The position numbers and the translations under genes are program-made. The notes beneath the pieces were generated by a model. The model had not been told where the DNA came from, did not search any database, and saw nothing but the letters and a program-made list of their open reading frames with translations. From the NCBI GenBank assembly GCA_965215315.1, contig CBDCDB010000008.1, forward strand, positions 2,418,001 through 2,482,000: a stretch of 64,000 nt of DNA, in the 5' to 3' direction. This document shows, one piece after another, positions 8,605 to 17,157 of this stretch (position 1 is its first letter; each line of letters opens with the position of its first letter). Source of the DNA: Truepera sp965215315 (GTDB lineage Bacteria; Deinococcota; Deinococci; Deinococcales; Trueperaceae).

Positions 8605-10470
8605 ATGACCGTAGCCCCGCTCAACGCGGCGACGCCGCCAGCTTTTCAGCCTGTCTACACCGCCGCCACCGGACGGGTCGTCTTGGGCCGGACGCTTCCG
8701 TCACTGCTCGACGAAGCCTGCACGAACAATCCAAATAAGCGGGCGTTTAACGAATCCGGTGACGCGGGTTGGCAGAGCCAGTCAAGTGTAGCCTTTCGCG
8801 CTCAAGCCGAAGCTTTAGCGCTCGCACTGCACGACATGGGCCTCCAAGCGGGCGAACGCGTCGCGTTTTTTACCCACAGCGACCTCTCGTTTTGCCTGCC
8901 CGACATGGCCTGTTTGATGGCAGGGTTGGTCAACGTCCCGATTTACGTGACGCAAAACGCCGACGCGGTTTCTTTCATTTTGAAAGAAATAGAAGCGCGC
9001 GTTCTGGTCGTATCGGACGCGGCGCTGCTGGGGACCATCACACCGCTGCTGGAAGATACTGCGGTTCGCACCGTCGTGATCCGTTGTCCTGAGGCGGCGC
9101 AAGTACCAGAGGGGCTCGAGCTGCTTTCGTTCAGCACGCTGCTAGAACGCGGCGAAGCCCTGCTGAACGCCTCCCCAGATGCAGGCAAAGCACTCCGCCA
9201 GGAGGTTCGGGCCGATGACCTCGCCACCATCATCTACACCTCCGGAACGACCGGGACGCCCAAAGGCGTGATGCTCACCCACGAAAACATCTCATCAAAC
9301 GTAATGGCGGCTTTTTCCGGGATTCCAGAGCTTAAGCGTGGGCAAGAGGTCGCCCTATCATTTTTACCGCTCACACACATCTTCGCCCGAACGCTGCACT
9401 ACGGCTATCTGGCGTGGGGCACGGCGGTGTACTTTACGACGCCGGAAGGCGTGCGCGACCAGCTTAGAGAGGTGCAGCCGACAACGTTCGCCACCGTACC
9501 GAGGGTTTTGGAGCGCGTCTACGAAGGCATCTTAAAAGCCGGGGGCGAGCTGAGCGGCGTCCAAAAACCCATTTTCGACTGGGCCATGTCACTCGCGCGG
9601 CGCTACGAACCCGAGGAACGTACAGCTTCAGGAAATATCTTGAGCAACACGTTCTACAGCACTCAGCACCGCGCCGCCGCTAAACTCGTGTTTGAACGGT
9701 GGCGTGAGGCGATGGGCGGCAAACTCAATATCGTCATCGTCGGTGGAGCTGCGCTCCGCCCCGAACTCGTGCGGGTTTTTGGCGCAGCCGGGGTCGCGGC
9801 GCTGCAAGGGTACGGCCTGACCGAAACCGGCCCGATTATCGCCTACAACCGGCCCAACCGGAACCGACCCGGAACCGTCGGCGAACTCCTCCCCGGTACC
9901 GAGGCCCAGTTTTCCAAAAGCGGCGAACTGCTCGTACGCGGCCCGCAGGTGATGCACGGTTACTTTAACAACGCCGAAGCGAATACCGAGGCTATAGACC
10001 CGGACGGCTGGTTCCACACCGGCGATTTAGGCGAGGTTTCAGAAGACGGCTTTTTAATGATTACCGGACGTTCTAAAAATGTTTTCAAGCTCTCAACCGG
10101 CAAATTCGTCATGCCGCAACCTCTGGAGGAGGCGCTCGAGGCCGACCCCCGCATCGAACACGCGCTCATCATCGGCGAAGGCGAAAAGTACTGCGCCGCG
10201 CTCCTCTTTCTGGCTCCCGGTCACGATTCCGAAGAGGCTGAAGCCGAACTAAAACGCGCCGTACAAGAGGCCAACCGCGCCCTGCCCGAATGGTCACAAG
10301 CCAAACGTGCGCTGCTCTTGACCGACACGCTCAGCATCGCCGAAGGCACGCTGACCCCGAAACTGAGCGTTAGGAGAAAACAGGTTTTAGAACGGTACCA
10401 AACACAGATTTCTGCGCTCTATCGACCGGACAAACGATCCACCGGACGTATTCTGGAACTCGAGAGGTAG
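8605..10470 (+). CDS. long-chain acyl-CoA synthetase (AMP-forming)
   Basis: A 621-residue adenylate-forming enzyme that activates fatty acids to acyl-CoA via acyl-AMP. The AMP-binding signature TIIYTSGTTGTPKGVML is near residues 208-224, YGLTETGP near 408, and the hinge region DGWFHTGDLGEVSEDGFLMITGRSKNVFKLSTGK follows. It resembles FadD15-type bacterial ligases. AAGGAG precedes the ATG. The acyl-CoA dehydrogenase gene begins 3 nt after the stop, so the pair is an operon for fatty-acid activation and the first oxidation step. Confidence 0.92.
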   Translation: MTVAPLNAATPPAFQPVYTAATGRVVLGRTLPSLLDEACTNNPNKRAFNESGDAGWQSQSSVAFRAQAEALALALHDMGLQAGERVAFFTHSDLSFCLPDMACLMAGLVNVPIYVTQNADAVSFILKEIEARVLVVSDAALLGTITPLLEDTAVRTVVIRCPEAAQVPEGLELLSFSTLLERGEALLNASPDAGKALRQEVRADDLATIIYTSGTTGTPKGVMLTHENISSNVMAAFSGIPELKRGQEVALSFLPLTHIFARTLHYGYLAWGTAVYFTTPEGVRDQLREVQPTTFATVPRVLERVYEGILKAGGELSGVQKPIFDWAMSLARRYEPEERTASGNILSNTFYSTQHRAAAKLVFERWREAMGGKLNIVIVGGAALRPELVRVFGAAGVAALQGYGLTETGPIIAYNRPNRNRPGTVGELLPGTEAQFSKSGELLVRGPQVMHGYFNNAEANTEAIDPDGWFHTGDLGEVSEDGFLMITGRSKNVFKLSTGKFVMPQPLEEALEADPRIEHALIIGEGEKYCAALLFLAPGHDSEEAEAELKRAVQEANRALPEWSQAKRALLLTDTLSIAEGTLTPKLSVRRKQVLERYQTQISALYRPDKRSTGRILELER

Positions 10471-10472
10471 TT

Positions 10473-11825
10473 ATGGCCATCAAAGATATGACTAAAATCA
10501 TGGCGTTAGCCAGCAAAGTCGATATGGCGAAGGTCGCCAAGTTGTCCGAAAAAGTTGACTTGAATCAGCTTTTGGGCATGGTGTCGTCGATGGATGAACG
10601 CAGCTTGCAGCAGATGATGAAGCTCGCCGCACCGAAAAAACCCAAAGTGCTACCCGAAGTTGACGGGGACTTTTTCGATATCGCGGCGCTCCTGACACCC
10701 GAACAGCACGACGTACAACTCAAGGTGCGGCACTTTATGGAAACCGAAGTCGAACCGATTGCCAACGAATACTGGCAACGCGACGAGTTTCCGCAACAGC
10801 TTATCGGCAAGCTCAGAGATTTAGACATCATCAGCGCCCTGTTTGATGAAAACGGTGAACGGCGCGCCGATGCGAGCGTGTTAGAGGGCATTATCGGGAT
10901 GGAAATGGCCCGTATCGACGTCTCGACGACAACATTCTTCGGCGTCCATTCGGGTCTAGCGATGTGGTCGATCTATCTGGGCGGTTCCGAAGCGCAAAAA
11001 CGTGAATGGCTCCCCAAAATGCGTAACTTTGAAGTTATTGGCGCGTTCGGTTTGACCGAACCCGACGTGGGCTCCGCCGTCTCGCAAGGGATGACCACGA
11101 CCTGCCGCCGTGACGGGGACAGCTGGGTCTTAAACGGACAAAAATACTGGATCGGCAACTCGACCTTTAGCGATTTTACAATCATCTGGGCCAAAGATGA
11201 GGCCGACAATCAGGTCAAAGGCTTTATCGTCCGTAAAGAGACGCCGGGCTTCAGCGTCGAAAAGATTCAGGGCAAAATCGCGCTGCGCGCTGTAGAAAAC
11301 GGGCACATCACTCTGACGGACTGCCGCGTGGACGAGAGCGACCGTTTGCAGAACGCTAATTCGTTTCGGACGACCGCCGATGTGCTGCGGGCGACGCGGG
11401 CCGGGGTTGCGTGGCAAGGCGTCGGCTGCGCGATGGGTGCATACGAAAAGTCTTTGGCCTACGCGCAAAAAAGGATGCAGTTCGGGCGGCCTATCGCGGG
11501 CTTTCAGCTTGTACAAAACTTGCTCGTACAGATGCTCGGCAACGTGACGGCGATGCAGACGATGTGTTTGCGGCTTTCGCAGCTGCAAGACGAGGGCACC
11601 ATGCGCGATGAGCAAGCGTCACTCGCTAAAGTTTTTACGGCGAAACGCTGCCGCGAAACGGTAGCCCTAGCCCGTGAGCTGCACGGCGGTAAAGGGATCT
11701 TGTTAGAGCATCACGTCGCCCGTTACTTTTCCGATACCGAAGCCATCTACTCGTATGAAGGCACCAACGAAATTAACTCGCTGGTGGTCGGGCGAGCGAT
11801 TACGGGATACAGCGCGTTTGTCTAG
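10473..11825 (+). CDS. acyl-CoA dehydrogenase
   Basis: A 450-residue FAD enzyme of beta-oxidation type. The acyl-CoA dehydrogenase signature GAFGLTEPDVGSAVS is near residues 188-202 and the C-terminal catalytic motif YEGTNEINSLVVGRAITG contains the base Glu at the position used by glutaryl-CoA dehydrogenases. An extra about 60-residue N-terminal region (two helices rich in Lys, Asp and Met) precedes the usual start of the fold, which is uncommon. It is translationally close to the upstream acyl-CoA synthetase. Confidence 0.9.
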   Translation: MAIKDMTKIMALASKVDMAKVAKLSEKVDLNQLLGMVSSMDERSLQQMMKLAAPKKPKVLPEVDGDFFDIAALLTPEQHDVQLKVRHFMETEVEPIANEYWQRDEFPQQLIGKLRDLDIISALFDENGERRADASVLEGIIGMEMARIDVSTTTFFGVHSGLAMWSIYLGGSEAQKREWLPKMRNFEVIGAFGLTEPDVGSAVSQGMTTTCRRDGDSWVLNGQKYWIGNSTFSDFTIIWAKDEADNQVKGFIVRKETPGFSVEKIQGKIALRAVENGHITLTDCRVDESDRLQNANSFRTTADVLRATRAGVAWQGVGCAMGAYEKSLAYAQKRMQFGRPIAGFQLVQNLLVQMLGNVTAMQTMCLRLSQLQDEGTMRDEQASLAKVFTAKRCRETVALARELHGGKGILLEHHVARYFSDTEAIYSYEGTNEINSLVVGRAITGYSAFV

Positions 11826-11848
11826 GTTTCGTGTAGGCGGATTCTAGA

Positions 11849-12415
11849 GTGGTGCGAGACGTTTTCGTAGCTGACAGGGCCGCTTTGCGTGCTTGGTTGG
11901 GGTCGCATCACAAAGAAACAAAGGGGTGTGGGTCGTCTTTTACAAAGGCGAGAAGCGCACCCTCTCATACGACGATATCGCTGAAGAAGCCCTCTGTTTC
12001 GGCTGGGTAGACTCAAAACCCGGAAAAGTTGATGAGGAAAAGACCAAGCTCTATCTCGCACCGCGCGACCCGAGTAGCAATTGGTCTGTACTGAATAAAA
12101 AACGTATTGCGGAACTAGGGGCCGCAGGACTCGTCGCTGAAGCAGGTCGAGAAATGGTCAAAGTTGCTGAAGAGAACGGTACTTGGGACGCGCTGAACGA
12201 CGTCGAAAACCTTGTCATTCCCAAAGACTTGGGGCGGGCGTTTGCCAACTACGGGGAGGCCGAAGCGAACTTTCAGGCGTTTCCACCTTCGGCGCAGCGG
12301 GGTATTCTCGAGTGGATTTTTAACGCCAAGCGTGAAGCCACGGAGGGAGAAGCGCATCGAAGAAACCGCAGCGTTGGCCCAAAAACATCAGCGGGCCAAC
12401 CAGTGGTCACGTTAA
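11849..12415 (+). pseudogene. frameshifted YdeI/OmpD-associated family gene
   Basis: The family fold is readable only by joining three segments. Frame A (from GTG about 11849) gives DRAALRAWLGSHHKETKG. After the GGGG run at 11923-11926 the reading moves to another frame, giving VWVVFYKGEKRTLSYDDIAEEALCFGW and the rest of the body. Near 12345 it returns to frame A, giving EKRIEETAALAQKHQRANQW and TAA at 12415. One base is missing at the first site and one extra at the second. A shortened product from the TTG at 11893 would lack the N-terminus and have a foreign C-terminus. Either a decayed gene or two homopolymer-type sequencing errors. Confidence 0.75.
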
Positions 12416-12466
12416 TCAGCTCATTACGGGAGAGCGCTGCTAGAATGCAATCCGGTATCTGACAGC

Positions 12467-12472
12467 TATAAT
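12467..12472 (+). promoter_or_regulatory. -10 box of a leaderless promoter
   Basis: A perfect TATAAT followed by 6 nt (ctaagc) and the ATG at 12479. No Shine-Dalgarno. Confidence 0.65.
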
Positions 12473-12478
12473 CTAAGC

Positions 12479-12847
12479 ATGGTTGAGGTGACGATTAGCC
12501 CAGACTATGTGAGGCTCGAGCTTACCGGCCTAGATATCCTCTGGTCGCTCAAAAGTAACCTCACCTTTCCTACTGCGGGCATTCGCACCGTTTACGACGA
12601 CTCAAACCCCAAAATGCGCCCAAGGGGACTTCGCTTACCCGGAACCAGCATTCCCGGTATCGTTCAAGCAGGAACTTACATCGGCGAAACAAGGGAATTC
12701 TGGTGTGTTCACTTTACAGGCCGAAGCGTCGTTTTCGAGCTTGAAGATTTGCCGTATGACCGGGTTGTCGTCGATGTGCGCGACTCCGAAGCCGTAGTGC
12801 AGCGGGTGCGTGCGGCACGTTGGGGACGTTTGGACGTAGAAACGTGA
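12479..12847 (+). CDS. conserved hypothetical protein, possible PH-like fold
   Basis: A 122-residue soluble protein with the features LRLPGTSIPGIVQAGTYIG, FWCVHFTGRSVVFELED and YDRVVVDVRD, a pattern I associate with small actinobacterial-type conserved proteins of PH-like topology. Function unknown. The stop TGA overlaps the GTG start of the next gene (GTGA), which implies translational coupling with the phosphatase. Confidence 0.6.
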   Translation: MVEVTISPDYVRLELTGLDILWSLKSNLTFPTAGIRTVYDDSNPKMRPRGLRLPGTSIPGIVQAGTYIGETREFWCVHFTGRSVVFELEDLPYDRVVVDVRDSEAVVQRVRAARWGRLDVET

Positions 12848-13476
12848 ACGTTCCGCCGACCACGACACTCTACTTCGTCAGGCATGGGGAGAGCGAAGCG
12901 AACACCCTGCGAATCATCTCCAACCGTGCTAGCGGTTTCGGCCTCACGGCACTCGGTCGCCAACAAGCGCTGACCTTGGCTCACACCCTAAACACTGTCC
13001 CCGTTTCAGCAATATTCTCCAGCCCACTGCTCCGCACTCAGCAGACGGCGGACATCTTGTCACGCCACCTTGGGCGGGCTTACAGCGCGACCGACGCACT
13101 CCGCGAATACGACTGTGGCGTTCTGGAAGGGCAAGCGGACAAGGCGAGTTGGCAACTCCATCAGGAAACCTTTGAGGCTTGGTTGTTCGACCAAGACCGG
13201 GAGCGCAAGCCGGACGGGGGTGAGGGCTACTTGGATATTCAAACCCGGTTCGTTCCCTTCGTCGGACACCTAACCAGCTCTGAGCGCGGTGGGCACGTCG
13301 TCCTCGTCGGGCACGGCAGACTTTTTCAACTTATGCTCCCGCACGTATTGGCAAACGTCGATGCAGCTTTCGTCAGGGCGCACGGCATCGACCATACCGA
13401 CTGCATCATTGCAGAACGGGAGGTGGATGAGCTAGTGTGCTTGCACTGGGGTCCGCTGACCGGGTACAAGGTGTGA
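12844..13476 (+). CDS. histidine phosphatase family protein (phosphoglycerate-mutase-like)
   Basis: A 210-residue enzyme starting MNVPPTTTLYFVRHGESEAN, with the catalytic RHG motif at the start. The second conserved arginine is in SPLLRTQQTAD, EYDCGVLEG supplies the acid region and VLVGHG the second catalytic His. It may act as a phosphoglycerate mutase-like or small-molecule phosphatase. The GTG start at 12844 overlaps the upstream stop; an earlier in-frame start at 12820 lies inside the preceding gene and is less likely. Confidence 0.82.
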   Translation: MNVPPTTTLYFVRHGESEANTLRIISNRASGFGLTALGRQQALTLAHTLNTVPVSAIFSSPLLRTQQTADILSRHLGRAYSATDALREYDCGVLEGQADKASWQLHQETFEAWLFDQDRERKPDGGEGYLDIQTRFVPFVGHLTSSERGGHVVLVGHGRLFQLMLPHVLANVDAAFVRAHGIDHTDCIIAEREVDELVCLHWGPLTGYKV

Positions 13477-13501
13477 AGCAAACTGACGAAACTTGCTCGA
13501 G

Positions 13502-13524
13502 GACGCTTTTACGGCGTCTTTTTT
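13502..13524 (+). terminator. Rho-independent terminator
   Basis: GACGC (13502-13506), 7-nt loop, GCGTC (13514-13518) and six T residues. It ends the phosphatase transcript just before pyrH, whose Shine-Dalgarno begins 2 nt later, so pyrH needs read-through or a promoter inside or upstream of the hairpin. Confidence 0.7.
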
Positions 13525-13536
13525 ATGGAGGTCTGG

Positions 13537-14250
13537 ATGAAGTACAAGCGGGTGATGCTCAAACTGAGCGGCGGCGCATTGGCAGACAACGGTGGGTTCG
13601 GCTTTAGCGAGGAGCGGTTGGGGCATCTCGTTGATGAGGTTTTGTCGGTTGTGGCGCTGGGGCTCGAGGTCGGTATCGTCATTGGCGGCGGCAATATTTT
13701 ACGGGGCAACACTGCCGAGCGTTGGGGCGTCGAACGTACTGAAGCCGACAACATCGGCATGTTAGGGACAGTTATTAACGCCTTGATGCTGCGCGGCGCA
13801 TTTAAAGCCTGTACCGACCGCGAGGTACGGGTGATGACGGCGATGACCATCTCGAGCGTTGCCGAGCCCTATATCCGCCTCCGGGCGCTGCAACACCTCG
13901 AGAAAGGCTACTTGGTCATCTTTGCAGGCGGCAACGGTCAGCCGTATGTCACAACCGATTACCCGTCGGTGCAGCGGGCGCTCGAGACAAACTGCGACGC
14001 CCTACTCGTCGCCAAAAGCGGCACCAACGGCGTTTACGACCGTGACCCGAACCGCGACCCGGACGCCGAGTTCTTTCCTAAGCTCACTTTTAATGAAGTC
14101 ATTTGGCGCGACCTGCGAGTAATGGACTCGTCAGCGTTTATTTTGGCGAGAGAGCACGGGTTGCCCCTTCATGTATTCGATATCGGTAAGGTCGGCGCGG
14201 CAGCGCGTATTTGTCAAGGTGAGGCCGAGGGGACGTACATCTCGGTATAG
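13537..14250 (+). CDS. pyrH: UMP kinase
   Basis: A 237-residue amino-acid-kinase-fold enzyme converting UMP to UDP. It starts MKYKRVMLKLSGGAL, with GIVIGGGNILRG for nucleotide binding, NIGMLGTVINALML and the C-terminal DRDPNRDPDAEFF region typical of bacterial PyrH. GGAGGT at 13527-13532 indicates the ATG at 13537 rather than the ATG four codons upstream. Unlike in many bacteria, no tsf or frr lies next to it. The HIT-protein gene follows after 22 nt. Confidence 0.93.
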   Translation: MKYKRVMLKLSGGALADNGGFGFSEERLGHLVDEVLSVVALGLEVGIVIGGGNILRGNTAERWGVERTEADNIGMLGTVINALMLRGAFKACTDREVRVMTAMTISSVAEPYIRLRALQHLEKGYLVIFAGGNGQPYVTTDYPSVQRALETNCDALLVAKSGTNGVYDRDPNRDPDAEFFPKLTFNEVIWRDLRVMDSSAFILAREHGLPLHVFDIGKVGAAARICQGEAEGTYISV

Positions 14251-14272
14251 TTTCTACAGCTAGGAGGAACGC

Positions 14273-14719
14273 ATGACGACACTTTACGAGCGTGTTGAAC
14301 AGACCAGAAGGGGCGAAAACCCAACGCTCATCTACCGTGTGCCTTCAGGCTGGGCAGTTCTAGGCGACACACAGTTTTTGCGCGGCTATTCGCTGCTGCT
14401 CCCTGACCCGGTAGTACCTGACCTAAACGCATTAGATACGCCCGGACGCGGCCGCTTTCTGCTCGATATGGCCCTTGTCGGTGACGCACTTTTGGAAGTG
14501 ACCGGCGCAGCTCGCATCAACTATTCAATCTTCGGCAATGCTGACGCCGCGCTGCACGCTCACATCACCCCGAGGTATGAGCGCGAACCCGAAAAGCTGC
14601 GGCGTGGCCCACCAGCCTTTTACGACCGTGAGAACGCCCTGCAGTTCGACCCCGAGCGAGACGCAGAGCTTATGGCGCAAGTTAGAAAAGCTATTGAAAA
14701 ACGACTGCTCGCCGGTTAA
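14273..14719 (+). CDS. HIT-like nucleotide hydrolase/transferase family protein
   Basis: A 148-residue protein whose HAHITPRY motif (about residues 95-102) matches the H-x-H-x-x-P core of the HIT superfamily, including dinucleoside polyphosphate hydrolases. The usual third histidine motif is shortened, so it belongs to a divergent HIT-like group. AGGAGG precedes the ATG. Its 3' end overlaps the end of the oppositely oriented dehydrogenase gene by 4 nt. Confidence 0.72.
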   Translation: MTTLYERVEQTRRGENPTLIYRVPSGWAVLGDTQFLRGYSLLLPDPVVPDLNALDTPGRGRFLLDMALVGDALLEVTGAARINYSIFGNADAALHAHITPRYEREPEKLRRGPPAFYDRENALQFDPERDAELMAQVRKAIEKRLLAG

Positions 14720-15675
14720 TAACCAGCTTGCTTGTCTACTACGTGCGTCAGCGGCTCGCCCGCCGCGAAACGGCGCAAGTTGTTCAGGAAAACCTCGAGC
14801 GCCCGCTCATCATAGTGCGGCGTATCGCCCGCCATGTGCGGCGTAAGGATGACGTTTTCCAGCTCCCACAAGGGCGAGGTTTCGGGTAACGGCTCGGTTT
14901 CAAACACGTCTAACCCGACCCCCGCTAGCTTGCCTTCTTGGAGCGCCCGCACCAAAGCAGGTTCGTCCACCAGCCCACCACGCCCAATGTTGACTAGAAT
15001 CGCAGTAGATTTCATCCGCTCGAGTTCAGCCTCACCGATAATGTGGCGCGTGTCTTCCGTAAGCGGCAGCGTCAAAACAACGAAATCCGCGTCAGGTAGG
15101 GCGGCGGACAGGTCGCCCAGCGCCACCATTTCAGCGATATGTTCGACCTGTTTTTCCGGGTTGCGCCGTACACCGACAACTTTAACGCCGAACGCTTCGG
15201 CAAGTTTGGCGGTATACGCGCCGATGGCTCCCGTACCGAGCAGCAGCATCGTTTTTCCGGCAAGCTCAAAGGTTTTGCTCTCTTCTTGAGACCAGCTTGA
15301 CGCCAGCTGCGCCCGCATTATCTGAGGAAAGCTTCGAGCAAACATCAGCAGATAGGTCATAATTTGCTCGCCGATAGGGATTTCGTGTATGCCTGAAACA
15401 TTGGTCAGCGTAAAATCTTTTTGGGCTAGCTCAGGGTGCTCGAGGAGCCAATCTGCGCCTGCGCCCCACTGCTGATACCACTTCAGGTTGGACGCCCGCG
15501 CCATCAAATCTCGCGAAAAGCTCCCTACCGCCGCCTCAACGTCGTTAAGCCTCGCTTCGATGTCGGCTTTGTCTTTGCTATATACAGGCTCGAGTCCCCC
15601 CGCCGCCTCTCGAATCGCCGCTTCTTGCTCGTCGTGAAATTTATCTTTATTAAAACCCAAAAGTAGAACGCTCAT
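14716..15675 (-). CDS. D-2-hydroxyacid dehydrogenase (NAD-binding)
   Basis: A 319-residue member of the D-isomer-specific 2-hydroxyacid dehydrogenase family. The cofactor loop GTGAIGAYTAKLAEAFG is near residues 147-163, the catalytic Arg is in NIGRGGLVDE and the His is in TPHMAGDTPHYDE. The substrate cannot be told; similar proteins act on glyoxylate or hydroxypyruvate. It is the last gene of a minus-strand run that includes amine-degrading enzymes and begins 24 nt after the aldehyde dehydrogenase stop. Confidence 0.85.
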   Translation of the reverse strand: MSVLLLGFNKDKFHDEQEAAIREAAGGLEPVYSKDKADIEARLNDVEAAVGSFSRDLMARASNLKWYQQWGAGADWLLEHPELAQKDFTLTNVSGIHEIPIGEQIMTYLLMFARSFPQIMRAQLASSWSQEESKTFELAGKTMLLLGTGAIGAYTAKLAEAFGVKVVGVRRNPEKQVEHIAEMVALGDLSAALPDADFVVLTLPLTEDTRHIIGEAELERMKSTAILVNIGRGGLVDEPALVRALQEGKLAGVGLDVFETEPLPETSPLWELENVILTPHMAGDTPHYDERALEVFLNNLRRFAAGEPLTHVVDKQAGY

Positions 15676-15699
15676 CTGCCGAGTGTACCGGATAAACGC

Positions 15700-17157
15700 T
15701 CAAGAATTTTGTAACACCCCGCCGGTAAAGATGGTTTTGGTCTCCACATATTCCAGCAGCCCTTCACTCCCAGTCTCACGCCCGAACCCGCTCCCCTTAA
15801 CGCCGCCAAAGGGTGCTTCAGGCGTTGCAGGCAGCCAATCGTTGATACAGACCATGCCAGCTTGGAGCCCCTCACTTACCAAAATGCTGGTGTTGAGGTC
15901 GTTTGTCAGGACAAAGGCAGCCAGACCGTACTCGGTGCTGTTCGCCAATTTTAACGCTTCGTCGGTGCTGCTGAAGGGAATCAGCGGCATCACCGGGCCG
16001 AAAATCTCTTCGTCGTGCGCGGGGATACCGGGTGAAACCTGACTCAACACCGTCGGCTCGTAGAAGTAGCCCCGACCATTTTTACGGGAGCCGCCGCTCT
16101 CGAGCCTCGCCCCCGCAGCAATACTCTGGGAGACCAGAGCTTCAACTCTTTCTAGCTGCGTTTGACTGATAAGCGGCCCGACCTGCGTTCCTTTAGTAAG
16201 GCCGTGACCGACTTTGAGCGCTGCCATATGTTCCGTTGCCCGCGCGGTAAACGCGCCGTAAACGGCTTCATGAACGTAAAACCGTTGCGGCGACACGCAG
16301 ACCTGCCCGCAGTTACGCGTTTTCCAGGTCACGGATAGTTCGGCGGCTTGCTCTACGTCTACATCGTCAAAAACCAAGACTGGCGCGTTGCCGCCTAGCT
16401 CGAGCGACAGCCGCGTCACCGTCTCACTCGCCTGATCCATCAACAGTTTACCGACGCGGGGGCTACCCGTAAACGCGACTTTACGAACCCTCGAGTCCTG
16501 CATCAGCACGTCCGCGACTTCAGCGGGGTCGCCGTTCACGACGTTGATCACGCCTGCGGGTGCGCCGCCCTCGAGCAAAGCACGCGCCAACAGCATCCCC
16601 GAACGCGGCGTGTACTCCGAAGGCCGACCGACCACCGTGCAGCCCGCCGCAAGCGCCGCTGCCCAACTCCGCACAAGGTTGTACACCGGGAAGTTCCACG
16701 CCGTAATCGTGCCGACTACGCCGAGCGGTTGGTGAATCACTTCGATGCGGCGCGTGGCAACCCTTGCTGGAATCACACGTCCGTAAGCCCGGACACCTTC
16801 AGCGGCGAACCACTCGAGATACCCACACGCGCTCAGCCACTCGGCTTTAGACTCCGCAAGCGGTTTTCCCGACTCTTCCGTAGTGATGTGGGCCAAGTTA
16901 TCGGTACGGGGGCGAATCCACGCCGCCGCCGCCGTTAAAACCGCGCCGCGTTCATAAGGCGTTTTACGTGACCAAGCCGTAAACGCGTCAGACGCCGCGT
17001 TTACGGCAGCCTCAGCGTCGGCTCTACCGCCAAACGGTACGAGTTGAAGACATGCTTCCGTCGCCGGGTCGAGCAAATCCCAGGTACCGCCGCCGAGGGC
17101 GTCTGTCCACTCCCCGTTGATAAGCTGTTTGAACTTCCCTTGTGCAAAGTCAGTCAC
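15700..17157 (-). CDS. NAD(P)-dependent aldehyde dehydrogenase (succinate-semialdehyde dehydrogenase-like)
   Basis: A 485-residue aldehyde dehydrogenase. The catalytic Glu is in LSLELGGNAP and the catalytic Cys in NCGQVCVSPQ (about residue 285); TAWNFPVYN and FTGSPRVG are the cofactor segments. Resemblance is to the GabD/succinate-semialdehyde group. It starts with GTG inside the end of the upstream aminotransferase gene (8-nt overlap). Next to two omega-aminotransferases, its likely job is to oxidise the semialdehyde they produce (inference). Confidence 0.87.
   Translation of the reverse strand: MTDFAQGKFKQLINGEWTDALGGGTWDLLDPATEACLQLVPFGGRADAEAAVNAASDAFTAWSRKTPYERGAVLTAAAAWIRPRTDNLAHITTEESGKPLAESKAEWLSACGYLEWFAAEGVRAYGRVIPARVATRRIEVIHQPLGVVGTITAWNFPVYNLVRSWAAALAAGCTVVGRPSEYTPRSGMLLARALLEGGAPAGVINVVNGDPAEVADVLMQDSRVRKVAFTGSPRVGKLLMDQASETVTRLSLELGGNAPVLVFDDVDVEQAAELSVTWKTRNCGQVCVSPQRFYVHEAVYGAFTARATEHMAALKVGHGLTKGTQVGPLISQTQLERVEALVSQSIAAGARLESGGSRKNGRGYFYEPTVLSQVSPGIPAHDEEIFGPVMPLIPFSSTDEALKLANSTEYGLAAFVLTNDLNTSILVSEGLQAGMVCINDWLPATPEAPFGGVKGSGFGRETGSEGLLEYVETKTIFTGGVLQNS

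Noticed and set aside
11849..12415. Programmed frameshifting in the YdeI-family gene
   Set aside because: Two separate shifts in opposite directions would be needed and no known recoding signal surrounds them; decay or sequence error is simpler.
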